A stretch of DNA of 64,000 nt, taken from positions 27,153,594 to 27,217,593 of the forward strand of contig CM026426.1 of the NCBI GenBank assembly GCA_014871385.1. The letters are read 5' to 3'. The notes under the pieces were generated by a model that was not told the DNA's origin, did no database searches, and worked only from the letters and a program-made list of their open reading frames with translations. The translations under genes and the position numbers were made by a program. Shown here piece after piece: positions 12,825 to 24,720 of the stretch; position 1 is the first letter of the stretch, and every line of letters begins with the position of its first letter. The stretch is from Ceratodon purpureus (taxonomy: Eukaryota; Streptophyta; Bryopsida; Pseudoditrichales; Ditrichaceae).

Positions 12825-14167
12825 AGATAAACATCAGTCACCGACATAGACAGATGGCTTGGCCAAGGATTTCACGAATTGTTACAAGTTCGTTTGTCGT
12901 GGAGGATGCGAGTCAAATTCTTTTTTAATTTAAAGACACAAGGGACCCTTTGTTTCTCCTTATGTTTTGTAAATTCTGAATTCTGAACTTGGCATGACAC
13001 GAGTATCCAGTACCTTTCTGTTTTGCTTTTTCGGAACCTTTTGGTGTAGTTCATAGGAAATAATACGTCAATCAGTGACAGCTACTGTGTGATTAACTTT
13101 TATCCTAGTAAAACTGAACATGATAAAAACATTCCAATTACAGTTGATGCTTATTATAAAAGCATAAATGTTTGGATATCTAATACTCTGGACAGTCATA
13201 GAGAATATTCTATTTGCTTTGTATGCGTTTACTTATTCATTGGAAATAGAGCTCACAATTCTAATCATGTGTAGTAGTATGTTGTGCCCTGATGTCTCAA
13301 TATGCTTGTATGGAACGTGCGTTTTTTTTTATAGTTGGGTATGAGATGATCATAGGCTTACGGTCCCCAATTGTACTTATGCTGATTGACTAGGAAAGTA
13401 GCATTGGACAGTCATTTCATTGATGAATCTGATTAAACAAATACACAGCACTCTAATATTATTAAAAATTTGTTTATTTGTGAAACCTGTTCTCGTGTTA
13501 TAGACTTGAAGTCGAAGGATTTTGTTTAAACTGTGACATTGCAATCTTGTACAATACAAACTCCTTTGCATTTGTATCATGCCCCAATTTTTTGAAGTTT
13601 AATTTCGCTAAAGAGATATGCTTTGTGACGAACAAAACATAAAGGCTGACTTGTATAAAGAACCATTGAAAACAAGAAGCGCTGCTACCCACGAATTCAG
13701 AAAACAATAGCACGCTCTTGGCCAAATACAATACAACAAAAAGACAGAGGTTCTAACTTAGCAAGGATCAGAGATAGTTTGCTACAAAATGTTAAGACTA
13801 GTTAGTAATATTGTCATATGAATTAGCAAAAAAAATTGTGTTGACAATTGTCAATCGCCAGTATGTTGTACGATTCGCACAAACAGATATGCATGAACTT
13901 GTATACATTATGAGGACACAACCAAGACACTCTCAGCTAAGGCTGGGTCTCACTAACCATACATTAATAAGTGTACACTCCAATAAATGGAACTGCCTCT
14001 TATTAGAAATGTGCACTGTACATGGCCTATTCATTTACAAAACATCAAACAAGTCTTTCAAACTTGAATGTTATTTCTAAACCAACTAAACTTGAATAGA
14101 AAAGAAACTCTGATTACACCACAAGTAGCTAAAGTCGAGCAATAAAACTGAAAAAAGGTTCTACTAC
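12825..14167. other. Convergent spacer between P3 and P4
   Basis: AT-rich DNA between the two convergent stop codons. I see no supported coding, and no clear terminator beyond scattered AATAAA-like words. Confidence 0.5.
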
Positions 14168-17100
14168 TCACTTTCGATAACTACTCCGTTTGCTTCTACC
14201 AGCCCTAGACTCTTTCGTGACCGACTGGGCTTGCTGGTCCGCCAAAAGTCTCAAAACCTCTTTCTTCTGGGATGTCACTAAGACATCGGTCTTTCCATCC
14301 TTTCGCAAATTCCTCTTCGGACAAATACTAGGCTCAGTCGGGTTTCATCGTTTTGAGATGTTTCTCGGTCGATCCTCCACATTGCTATTCTCTACCTTTT
14401 TAGTGAGGGCTGGACAATCACCTTCTCCATTCTCTACGTTCTCTAGAACTTCCTGAACCTCCATCCCCGCTGGACTGACTACAGTAGGTGTTGAGTCAAT
14501 TTCTAATCTATTGTCAGCCCTTGCAGAACTTTCTAAACCCAACACTTCTTCAGCTTCAGAAATTTCTCGAGCGTTACCCTCCACAAACTATACATTGTCC
14601 TCCCCAGGACTGTCATCGCCACAAGTGTCTTCAGTAATAGGGCCCTGTTCACAAACATTTCCTTGACTTGCAATACCAGCAGATAAGCGTCTCGGTTTGT
14701 TTAAAACAAACGTTGATGGCGTGCTCAATAGAGCCTCCTCGTCATCGGAGGATGATTCATCAGAACCCGACTCCAAATCCGGTTCTGTACCTCCAAAGAT
14801 CTCCATGCTCGCATTACTCTTTAGCCTAGTACCATTAGACCTACTAGGTGTAGCCTCGACGTCTGGTTCAACACTAGAATTAAAAGCAGAACCCAAGGCC
14901 AAAGGTTTCAGCTGACATCTCATTTGCGCATCTTTAGATCCCTCCACAGTGGTTGAGCACTCAGGACAGACCAGAATTTCATTTGCACATCTCTTGCAGA
15001 TTCCATCGTGCCCACAAGGCTGGTTCAAAAACAACAGTTTTTGGTCAGAGGACCACAAATTATTAGTATTTAAACTTCCTCATAAACAACACAATAATAC
15101 CACAACTAATAATATCGTAAATTGCAAAGTCGATGATAGTACCTCTAGAGCGAACATGACAAGGTCAGCTTGGTGGCAAATGGAGCATGCAACGACGTCT
15201 TCAGAATCTTGGGAATCATTTGGCGAAACAAGCGAATTGTTCTTCTGTCGAACGTCCCCCCAATCTCCATCAGTAGGTTGTTGTAGAGCTGGAGAAGCAG
15301 ATTGTATATCGGCATTGTGTCCTAGTGGATAGTCAGAATCCGCTGATTGAACATCTATAAAAATCAGAGTAAAGCAAGGCCCACATCAACCACTGTCAGT
15401 AAAGGGAATACGTGTTTCCTAGATTTAATTAATTCCTGGAATAGGAATCTAATATAAATATCTGTAAATGCAGTAAAAGAGATCCTACTCCTAGTACTTA
15501 TCCTTTTTTACCAGTAGATTTAACTCCTGGAAAGAAAGAGTCGTAGGAACGCTAGCATTTCGGACATAGGAACCAAAAGTCTTGCAGTAATGACAAGGAA
15601 AAATAGGAAACAAAAGAGTATTAATCTCTTGTTCCAAAAAAACTTTCCAAGCACAAAGGAAAAATAGCTAGGAAGGAAATTATGCTCCTGTGAATACTGT
15701 AGTACCCCGGGAGACAGTCCTTCCCTGAAAGGAACTGATCCCGAAGGAACTCATTTACAAAGGAAAGTCTGTGAAACATGAAATGCGAAAGGAAGTAATG
15801 GGAACAAGAGCATGGAATGATGCATTCGCTAGTACCACAGTTTCCCAAAAAGGAAGGACAAGAACATCACCTAGTACTAATGAAAGTAATCTAGGAAGGA
15901 AAGAAATGAACGTCTAAAGTATGTAACAAATTTCAGAGTGTGTTCATGAGGTTACCGATACTACTGGACAGGAACCCTGTTATTATCCTTGGAAATACAT
16001 CGTGATGCAAGTACTTAAGGAATTCTAGGAACATGGCATAGGAATCACTAGGTATTCCATTCCTTACTATCCATATAGAACGTGTCTGTTCTAAACATCC
16101 CATGCCTTAGTACAGTCAAAGAATTAACAGTAATGAATGATATGGAAATTAAAAAGAAAACTTTAGGAAAATATTTTGATGCAAAGGAGGCCTTTGGTTG
16201 CAGTAGAGAAGTCTTACCAGACATTGCAGCAACATTTGGGCTTCCAACTGCTGCATCGGTAGAAGAAGGGGGAGCCTTCTCTGGTTCCGGAAAGCCGAAC
16301 GATAGTCGCCACTGCGAATCAAATTCCTCGTTGCAAAAATTAGCAATACAGGTTCTAGACTTCGAACAAAGGGAACTAATGCAGAAAGGGTGGTAGCAGT
16401 GTCCACAAGAGGCAACAATGATGTCATTGCAATGATAATGCTCCCCACAAGCAGGACACTTTTCAATGTACACTATGTTGGTTTTCTCATGATCTTTGAG
16501 CCTCTCTATTGGTGTCGGCCTGAAACTATCCAGAATACCTGCCTTGAGCCTAGTAAGATACTCGCATACAGAGACTAGAAACTTCTTTGTACAAAGCTGG
16601 CTCTCATGTAAAGAATCATATCGCTTTTGAAAAACTTGCATTCCCTCGTTACACCTCTCATAGTCTGCTACAGTAACTTCTAATTTCAAACGTGTCTGTC
16701 TACTGTTCCTTTTCTCACAGAGAAGTTGTTGCTGCAAATCTGCGACTCTAGTTTGCAAATCCTCCTCACTTTCCTCTAAACCAGAAACAGATGATAAGTC
16801 TAAACCTTCACTCCCTAAGCAATTTGTCCACTGGTCGACATACTTAGAAGACTCCTCTAATGCCAACTTGACTCGCTGAACCTCGGCCAATGCCTCGTCA
16901 GACAGACTCTGCCTATCATCCCGCATTAAATTAGCACGCCTAAGCTCTAACTCCTTATCGTCCCTCTCTCGTTCTAAAACCTTCAACCTTTCTTTCCTTG
17001 ACAAGAAGTAATTTTGTTTGTCTACTAACAAGTGGTGTACCCTTGTGATAGTCTTCTCCACTGCATCACTGATGGCAGTTTGCTCTAAAGCAGTGAGTAA

Positions 17101-17778
17101 ACCGCTAGGAGAAACTCTGACACGACGTCTGGTAGAAGACGCAGACTCCATCCTCCCCTTCAAACCTAGAGGACGACCAACACGGGATGGCAATGGAACC
17201 GATGGACAGGGAGAAACACGAATAGGTGGAGGTTCTCTAAAGCCCGAATGGCTTCCTATACCAACATCAGTAGTCACGGCAGAGTTGGGCTCGGAATGTT
17301 CAGGAAGTGTTCCTAATCCATTTCCTGGGACTCCTACACTGGGGACTTGAGAGACCACAGTAAAATCCGGACCAAGTCTACCGTTCACTCTCTTCTGGGG
17401 AACACCGAGTTGTTGGGACCTGGCCTTTCTTGTTAAAATCAAATTCCGTCGCTTGGAACTTGCAGCAACGGCATAGGCTGCCCAGTTAACTTTGATTTTC
17501 TTTGACTCAGCAACGACACCCCTTGCGAATTCTAGAGAGATGGTGTCATTCATAGAACGAATGTCCTTTCGAAACACTCGGCGGTAAAGGTCACCAATCC
17601 ACCGCTGGGACTCGGTAGTCACACGAGGAGGTAAGATCTTTCACCCATTCTTATCGAACCGTGTGCCAAGAAACTGTGTGATTTCTTCTATAGTTACAAC
17701 ATTATCCAATGTCCTCACGATAAGTCCATCCCTACGGAGACCTTGCCGTTTAGTGAAGTACTCTAGGTCGTAAACAAC
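14168..17778 (-). pseudogene. N1 gene P4: coiled-coil protein with two zinc modules, one a RING finger; in-frame stops
   Basis: Three exons join in perfect phase: 16218-17778 (donor GTAAGA), 15143-15354 and 14168-15019. Exon A has an ITQFLGTRF segment, then LEFARGVVAE...VNWAAYA, a Pro/Arg linker, a long coiled coil (about 16640-17040) and a zinc module CPACGEH...CGHCYHPFC. The junction of exons B and C builds a C3HC4-type RING: CSIC, a 12-residue loop, then CGHDGICKRC and CPEC. An acidic Ser-rich tail and a basic end RSKRSSYRK follow. In-frame stops at 17641-17643 (TGA), 14588-14590 (TAG) and 14345-14347 (TGA) leave the frame open on both sides. RING fingers usually bind E2 enzymes in ubiquitin transfer, so an E3 ligase role is inferred only. 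5' exons lie further upstream. Confidence 0.7.
15412..16060. repeat. AGGAA-rich intron of P4
   Basis: The 863-bp intron 15355-16217 is packed with AGGAA, TAGGAAC and CCTAG words (for example near 15545, 15568 and 16026). On the P4 coding strand this reads TTCCT-rich, as in P3. Confidence 0.5.
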
Positions 17779-18945
17779 CTACAAAAAGGCACATTAAGCC
17801 AAGCAGTTAGCAAGAAGTATATAATGAAAACAAATCTGTGAACATAGTAACGAAGCTGACTAAGTCAAATAAATAGACATATCAGAGAAAATGCATGATT
17901 GTTACACGTCATTTTCCTAAACACATCGACAACAGAGAATATTTAAATTATACCGAGATTCCTTCCTTCGAATGACTGAGAATTCTAAAGACTACTGTGA
18001 GCCTTTCTAAGTGACCAGGAGTTGTAGAGAAAGGCTACTCTCTAAAACAGGTTTGCAACCCACTATACAGACCATGAAAAACACAAATTCGAATCAGTAC
18101 CCAGTACTTGGCACCAAAAAAAAATTCCACTTTCTCATTTACCTGTTGTTATTCATACAACGTGCATTGTTAAATCATTACTAAATCACTACAAAGGCTA
18201 TCCAGTGCAGGTATACAAGATAACTAGGGACGACAATACTGCTAAATTCATCTACATTTTGGGACAACCTAAACTGAAAAAGAAAACAACGACAGCTTGT
18301 GATACAACCCAATGCTAAATCACTGTGTACTACAAGGGGATCTTTAAAATGCGGAATTGAGTCCTTCCAGGCTCTCAAAAAGGAGTTCACATTTATGAAA
18401 TTGACCTTAAACATGTATCCACACTGAATTCTGGACCTAACCATTTTCCTTTGATTCTTAACCTATCAGCAGTATGAAAGAAAATGGGAGGTCTAAGCAA
18501 ACGAAAAAATTCAAGAACCCACTGGGTCGAAAAGGGTGAAAGTAGCAGGCATCGACAAGAAGACAAAGAAAAGACCCACTGCTTCCGCTAGGTTTTGTGA
18601 TTCGAGTTCTGAACTTAGAACCCAACAAGATATCGTAAGGAAAATTCTCAAGTCAGGTACTAAAAAGCACAAACAACAGAAGCAAAAGATTACCGAATCC
18701 ATTGCACATGAAACAACGCACAAAGCTTGGATATGCAACTTTGTGAATTGAAAAGAGAGTGAAACATTACCTCTTCGCTAGGGCTCTAATATCGAACGTG
18801 CTTTGAGTCGTTGCTACAAACATTGAGAGCCGTAACAAAAAGCCAGAGAACTGTGATAGAGAAGGAAAGAGTCGATGCGACAGCTACGGCAAAGGGAGCA
18901 AGCCAAACAATGAAGCACAGCTTGAAACCCTAGACATGCCTAAAC
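17779..18945 (-). other. Unresolved 5' part of P4: leader and first exon(s)
   Basis: A CTAGGGTTTCAAG leader-like stretch lies at about 18925-18940. A possible leader exon ends before GTAATG at about 18772. An ATG in good context at 18444 opens a frame of 87 codons (MVRSRIQCGYMFKV start). A strong donor CAACAG|GTAAAT sits at 18141-18142. I could not join these in phase to the exon starting at 17778, so the P4 start is open. Confidence 0.35.
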
Positions 18946-19081
18946 CGTTTCCCAAGGATAAAGTTGAGACTTCCTGGTTTCCTAGGTGGTGGACCAATAG
19001 AAAAATTATATTTTATTCTTACGTTTTTATCACCAGTACCCCCAATTTCCTTGGTTCCTTGGTTCCTAGTGGGCCACCTCA

Positions 19082-19096
19082 AGGATGCTTGCCCCC
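19082..19096 (-). repeat. Right terminal inverted repeat of N1
   Basis: Reads GGGGGCAAGCATCCT inward on the minus strand, one mismatch to the left TIR. A TAGGAAC word follows within about 35 bp. Confidence 0.75.
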
Positions 19097-19100
19097 TCAA
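19097..19100. other. Target-site duplication TCAA, right copy of N1
   Basis: Matches 965-968 and directly abuts the right TIR. Confidence 0.75.
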
Positions 19101-19568
19101 TATGTTGTAGGCAATAATTATACAATTCCTTGGGACGCCAGGGCATGAATACACCATGTTTAAAGTCCAGTGATTCCATCTTCATTAAATTATTTACACA
19201 CATGTCTTTGAGATCATCAAGGAATTTCTCCCTGCTCCTTTCATCATTAGGATTTATAAACCCTTTTTCCTTCAACCAAACCTTTGCCTTCTCCTGATTG
19301 TTCATATACTTGTGGTATTCGTCCTTATAATAAGCCAATAGAAACTTTCTACCATACAGTTTTCCTTCCTCTTTCAAGGCACAAGGATAATGTATAAATA
19401 TTTGTTGATAAGAAGGAATAGGTTTTTTCTCCTTCCCGTCCAACAATCAATTTCTTCTAGTTCTTCACAACCAAGCCCTATATCCGATTCTTCACTGGAA
19501 GAAGCATTCAATTGAAATGGCAGCCGGAAAGTTCCACACATTGGACAAAATCGATAATTTTCATCCAT
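19101..19568 (-). pseudogene. 5' part of the CACTA-1 minus-strand gene, interrupted by N1
   Basis: It reads from MDENYRFCPMCGTFRLPFQ (a CPMC pair) through an acidic stretch. After a 1-nt frameshift near 19445 it continues KPIPSYQQIFIHYPCALK and a charged helical region to ELYNYCLQHI. There N1 enters and adds only about eleven foreign residues before a stop. Rejoined with 968-913, the frame continues directly as EYKGKQFKSG. Function unknown. It lies divergent to the Tnp2 pseudogene starting at 20806, the same layout as the minus and plus genes of the second CACTA element. Confidence 0.6.
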
Positions 19569-20805
19569 AAATTAATGATGACATTTAGAGCACATTGACA
19601 ATGTGGCCATGGTTAACAAACCTCCCACACAGTTGCCACCAACTATGAAATACACTTTACAATAATAAAGATAACGAGAAGTTGAAAATTTAATATATAA
19701 TATAACAAATATAAACTACAATGATCAAAATATATTGTCTAAGGCTCACGACTAAACTGTAGACAAAAAATTTCAAAAGAAGTGTATCACCTTCTCACCC
19801 CCAATCCTTTTTATACTATTTCCTTTGCAAAGTAATTTTTTTTTTTTTTTTTTTCAGTCCTTTTACTTCTATCCCAATTTAAGATTTAACTTAGTGATCT
19901 TTCTATTTTTCTACTTTCTACTCCAAACTTAGATTATGATGATAGAATAAATTACTTTTGAAATACAATTTTAAAAATATTTAAATTTAAAAAAAAAGTC
20001 ACTATTTGAGAAATAGTCAAAATTTTAGAAACAGTGAAATTGAAATAACAGATAAATTTGAAATGGACAATATTCACATCCTCAGCAGGTGTATAAGCCA
20101 AATATTCAATAATCCTTTGAAGTCAATAAAACCAAATCAGGCTAGTCTTTCGCTGCCAACAGATTTTAACTTGAAAATTTATCTCTTTTCCGTACCCTTA
20201 CTGTACGTTATTCTCAGGACTAGTGCTTTTCTATTCATGAAATAATTGAGAAGGGAAACATGTTTGGATACATTTCAGAGCTTTATCACATTCACCAAAA
20301 AAGATCTTATACCATTCCAATGTGTGCACAACTGATTTACTGTACTGTACACTGAATAAATTGTGGGAGCTTTAGAGCTTTGGACCTCTAGTTTGAATGT
20401 GCTACCATATTTTAGATTCCCAAACTTTTTGAACTTGTTTCATATTCCCCTTCGCTATTCATAGCAGTGCTGTTGTAATACTGTATTACAATCTGGTTCA
20501 CTTAAATTACCCAAGTTCGGGTGGCTTGAGTGTATCTCGGTGGTGCGAGTTAACATAGTATTCTCCAAAGAGTTTGTGAAGAAATTTACTTAAGTTACCA
20601 AATTACAATGGCTTTTTAATAAGGACCAGATTTCTTCATTTATTTGAAGTGGTCATGAAATCTATGCTAATAGTTGCTTTTTCATTTAATAAAGTAAAAG
20701 GATTCAATAAAAGGTATATAAGACTTTCAAAGTAATATGGATTGTATAATTGTTTTTTTAATATTAACATTCTCATATATTAGTAACAATTGTAAGTTTG
20801 AAGAT
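19569..20805. promoter_or_regulatory. Divergent intergenic region of CACTA-1
   Basis: About 1.2 kb of AT-rich DNA separates two divergently read genes, so it probably held both promoters. A run of about 20 T lies near 19837-19854. No individual site can be named. Confidence 0.4.
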
Positions 20806-23800
20806 ATGGCAAGGAAACCAGTCCAAAGACGTGAGTCGAGGAAGTTATGATGTACTTATTGGTTTCATTGCCATCCAGGGAGGTTGGTAATGAAAGCTAC
20901 TGCCGACAAACATAAGGAGCAAGCTTTGAGATATGCATCAAGAGAAGCTGAAAGGGGCTTAATTCTTAATACACTACAAGATGACATTGGAAGTCCTCCA
21001 ATTGCAAGTCCTCCAAGAAGTCCTCCTCACGATGGGGCATTTGAGGTAGAAGGTGACAACTCAGATGATATACGCAATGAACAACCTCCTCCACCGGATA
21101 TGAACGAAGAGGTGAGAATCGGTTTAGTTGACATGGATGAAGATGTGGCCAATGACATGGCACATGATGGAGAGGAAGATAGAAGTGATGCAATAGAAGA
21201 TGTGGTGGTCAATAGGTCATTGTATGCGTTAAGACATGCATTTATCAACATGCAAAGTGAGTGGGACTCTATCAACTGTCCAATTGCATGCCAAGATTCA
21301 ATGATCAAACAATTATTTAGTGGATTAAAACCTGAAGATGTCCTTGATAGAAAACCAAAGTTTGGGACAGTTCTTAGACATATGCCATCAGATTGGAAAA
21401 GAGAACTAGATATTGGTCAAATTGTCACTTCTTGGAAACAATTGATGGAGTTGTACAAGAATTTGGGAATGGTGGAGCCCAAAAGGTACAGGTTGTGTGT
21501 AGGTACCACCGAAGTCAATATACATGATCCCATCATTTTGGAGCCTGATTATGAAGATTTGTATGAAGGTAGCAATGTGATCCACTATCAACATAAAATG
21601 ATGCAACGAATTTGTAATGAATACTCCAAAAAGTGTACAGAGTGTAAAAACATGAGGAAGTACATGTTACCCGTGGATTTTTTTCCTGCTTTGGGCCAGT
21701 TGAAGAATCTCATGAGATCAAAAACGTATTGCGAGAAGATGCTTACACATTGGGCTAATAAACACAGATGGTTGGGGAAGACTGTGATCAAACGTCATGC
21801 ATCCATAAAGGACTTGTGGGACGGGGAGAATGAGAATTTACCAAGATTGGTAAAACCCGGAGAAGGAGTGGGACTTATCGGTGCATAGCGGCGACTGCAA
21901 GATGTTATATTGTGCGTTTCAAGAGAAACATAAAAAATTGGTTAAAGGATGTCGGAAGAGACCAAGATGTACAACTTTAAATGTTGTAATTGCCTCAGCG
22001 ATGTATCATCTGAGAGGAAGATGGTAAAAGGCGATCCGCAAAATGTTGCCTTGGCATGCCATTGGGATAGATTTACAATTTCAAAGCGCTTCAATTGAAG
22101 TGGGTGGGTTGTAGAAATTGTCATATTGAATTCAAGCACGACTAATTCAATTGGGCTTATTCCTATTAGTTTATACAACAACCTTTATACCTACTACCAG
22201 CGGTTGAATAATCCACAAATTGAAGAAAAGATTAAAGCATCGATGCTAAAGCTATTAAATCCATTTTTCAAAGAATTGCATGATGTGTTCTGTGACGGTT
22301 TTAACGTGGAGTACAATTAGCCGCCCAATCTTATTAGTGAACATCTTCGACCTAGAGATGGGGAGCAGACTATACCGGCAATGCTGTGGTTGGTCACTAA
22401 GGACCACTTAGCCCAGTGCAAAATGGGCATGTTGAAACTATCTGGAGTATCGGCTTGCTGCAGATGCAAGATGCATGCCGAATTGAAGGATAATTGCTAT
22501 GTTTATGGTTGAAATCGCGAGCACTTTTGTGTCCCTCTTCCGCCGAGGAACTCCACGGAATTATGGATTGCCATAGATGAATGGATCAAATTACCTCGAT
22601 CTCAACATTCCGCGCTTAAGAAACATTGTTAGAGAACCAATATAACTGGGGAATCACCCTTGTGGCAACTATATCATCTTTATAAATTTGACATATCAAA
22701 AGATCTCGTGTACGACGTTATGCACATAGCGGGACTTAATATTTTCAAAACGTACATCAAAAAAATATTTGCATGGATTGGTGGTGATGATGTAAAAATA
22801 AAAAAGGTAGCGGCGATGAGTGACGTTGTAGAAAGCGTACGACCAAGGGAGTTGAGAACAGGACGATGGCTAAGCAATTCGGTGGAATATAAGAGCTCTT
22901 ATAAAGCAGAGGAAAATCAAAAATTTGTCCAATGGGTGCTACCAAATGTCTCGTATGCACTAAATGAAAATGAAGACATGAATCGTAAGTTATTGGACAA
23001 GGGACTATGCCTTATAGGTATCGCACACTACATATTTAACGCGACTCGAAGAATGGGGTAGACAACTATAGACATGAAGAATGTAAAGCTCTTGTTTCAA
23101 GCATGGAGGGTTCTATTAGAGGACCGCGATGGGCCAAAAGGAAGGCCGCTTGAGCATGTGGCCGGTGCGGGCCACATCTTGGAGGACATGGAACGTTTTG
23201 GACCCCCTGAGGTCTATTGGTGCTTCCCATATGAGAGGGAAGTAAAGACATACCAAAACATACACTCTAACAACAAACAATTAAGTTTTCTGCTCGTAAA
23301 CAATTCCTGAAAGTGGAAACCTGCATCTGCTGTGAGAATGATGAATTAGACATCTCTAAACAGACATTCATTGAACTTCATGAGTACCTGGATCTCCATG
23401 ACAACATAAGTGAGCAAGCTCTTTACGACACATCTCGTTGTCCCTAGTGGCATTAGAAACATGTTCTCTACTGTAGCTCTATTGAAGGCGCCATAGTGAT
23501 TGATAAATTGTTGAAAAGAGTGCCTGCTAGTGAATGCGCATCCACAGCAAGCTCCAAAGGAATTCTAATTGGAACTTAAACACTTAAGAGAGCTCGTCCT
23601 TGTGCAGCTGATGCAGGGCTAGCTAGTTACTTGGAACGACACTTTGCAATGGAGAATTAGGACACCTACGTGTATACACATGTCAAAAAATGCATGTTGC
23701 GGGGAGTACTTTATGAAATTGGAAATGACGTTATTTTTCAACCACGGGATTTGGAACGTGTACCGATGAAAGCCAACATTACACAGTTCATCTATGTGTG

Positions 23801-24140
23801 GTACAAAGGAGAGATGCATGTATTTTTTGGAGCAACTCCTTATTACCTTTACAGAGCGTTGAAAACAAGTAGCAGGAGGCGCAAACGAAAAGCCAACTTT
23901 GGTAAAGGAAAGGAGTTTGTCGAACCAATCACAGGCATGCATGTGATACACACAGATCGAACGGTCGAATTTGATGAATATTTTTTTTGGCCCATGAGCT
24001 CATTACAACATAAGTTTATGAAGATTGGACCTACTCATCATGGATATAAAAGAAATGGCTTGAGGATTGCTTACCAAATGTGTGATAGCACAAAGCGTGA
24101 GTGTATACTAGAAATACATAGAAGAGTGTTTGACGAATAG
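20806..24140 (+). pseudogene. CACTA-1 Tnp2-type transposase, decayed
   Basis: A short first exon 20806-20830 (MARKPVQR) joins, with a GTGAGT donor, to 20879 in phase. The next 330 residues are acidic and helical. From about 21880 the frame is broken repeatedly but still shows Tnp2-like text: HDVFCDGFNVEYN, DGEQTIPAMLWLVTKDHL, CCRCKMHAELK, LYHLYKFDISKDLVYDVMHI and then PPEVYWCFPYEREVKTYQ, which corresponds to the DUF4218-like region. Stops include TAG at 23059-23061, in frame on both sides. The final block, 23670-24140, is open and ends RRVFDE. The parent protein would be a CACTA DDE transposase acting in the nucleus. It is clearly inactive here. Confidence 0.65.
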
Positions 24141-24480
24141 GAAATTTAGATGAAGCAAGTAGCCCTTGTAAAAGTATGTAAGTAATGAGTACCAAACTTT
24201 GAATAAAATATATTGATTTCAATTTAGAAGACAACTTAGTATAGCATATTACTTGTACTAATTAAAATAATGTTCTTAAAAATGTTCATATATGAATTGA
24301 TTAGAAGTCAATTAAAAAGCTTTAAATTTTTTTATTTGAAGGCATTTAGTATTATTATAGAACTTTGTTTTTTTTGTTTCCTTTTGTTTCTTTTTTGAAG
24401 TCTTTGTATTTTTTTCATACATCATAAAATAATATATTTTAAAGTCTGTAGTAATCCCTTTGAAAACATCTGCAATGATA
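24141..24480. other. AT-rich 3' flank of the CACTA-1 transposase, nothing recognised
   Basis: T-runs and A-runs only. No reading frame or element end is supported. Confidence 0.5.
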
Positions 24481-24720
24481 AACAAAAAAACACAATGATA
24501 ATAACAATACTCATGGTAAATTTATAAAGATGGCTACAGGACCTTGTGATTTATAAATTTAACCAGTGATGATGTAGTGATGATGTAGGTGATTGTTTAT
24601 AAATTTGAGCCTTGTGATGACCCAGTCATGGTATGTTTATAAAGATGACTATAGGACCCATTTTATAATAACAATCAGTGGATCAAATTTATAAACCAGT
24701 ATGAATCTTTTGTTAGAAGA
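24481..24720. repeat. TTTATAAA-centred repeats, possible CACTA-1 subterminal region
   Basis: The words TTTATAAAGATG and TTTATAAATTT recur at least five times in 200 bp. A longer unit, TTTATAAAGATGNCTANAGGACC, occurs twice. Subterminal motif clusters are typical of CACTA elements, but I found no clear CACTA...TAGTG terminus. Confidence 0.4.

Larger units (their letters stand above)
969..19096. mobile_element. N1: 18.1-kb TIR DNA transposon with four genes, nested in CACTA-1
   Basis: The ends are a 15-bp inverted repeat with one mismatch (GGGGGGAAGCATCCT at 969-983; its partner, read inward on the minus strand from 19096, is GGGGGCAAGCATCCT), flanked by TCAA on both sides. The similarity continues weakly inward, and both ends carry TAGGAAC within about 40 bp. 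Skipping 969-19096 plus one TCAA turns the broken flank reading into one continuous reading frame, the strongest evidence for the boundaries. Inside are P1 and P2 (a transposase candidate), P3, and P4 on the opposite strand converging with P3. Internal non-coding DNA is rich in AGGAA/TTCCT words. The superfamily is not assigned. TIR sequence, a 4-bp duplication and the P2 motifs do not match a family I can name with confidence. Confidence 0.8.

Noticed and set aside
14697-17350. Plus-strand open frames at 14697-14915, 14949-15332, 16082-16396 and 17018-17350
   Set aside because: Antisense shadows of P4, whose minus-strand frames join in phase and carry zinc motifs.
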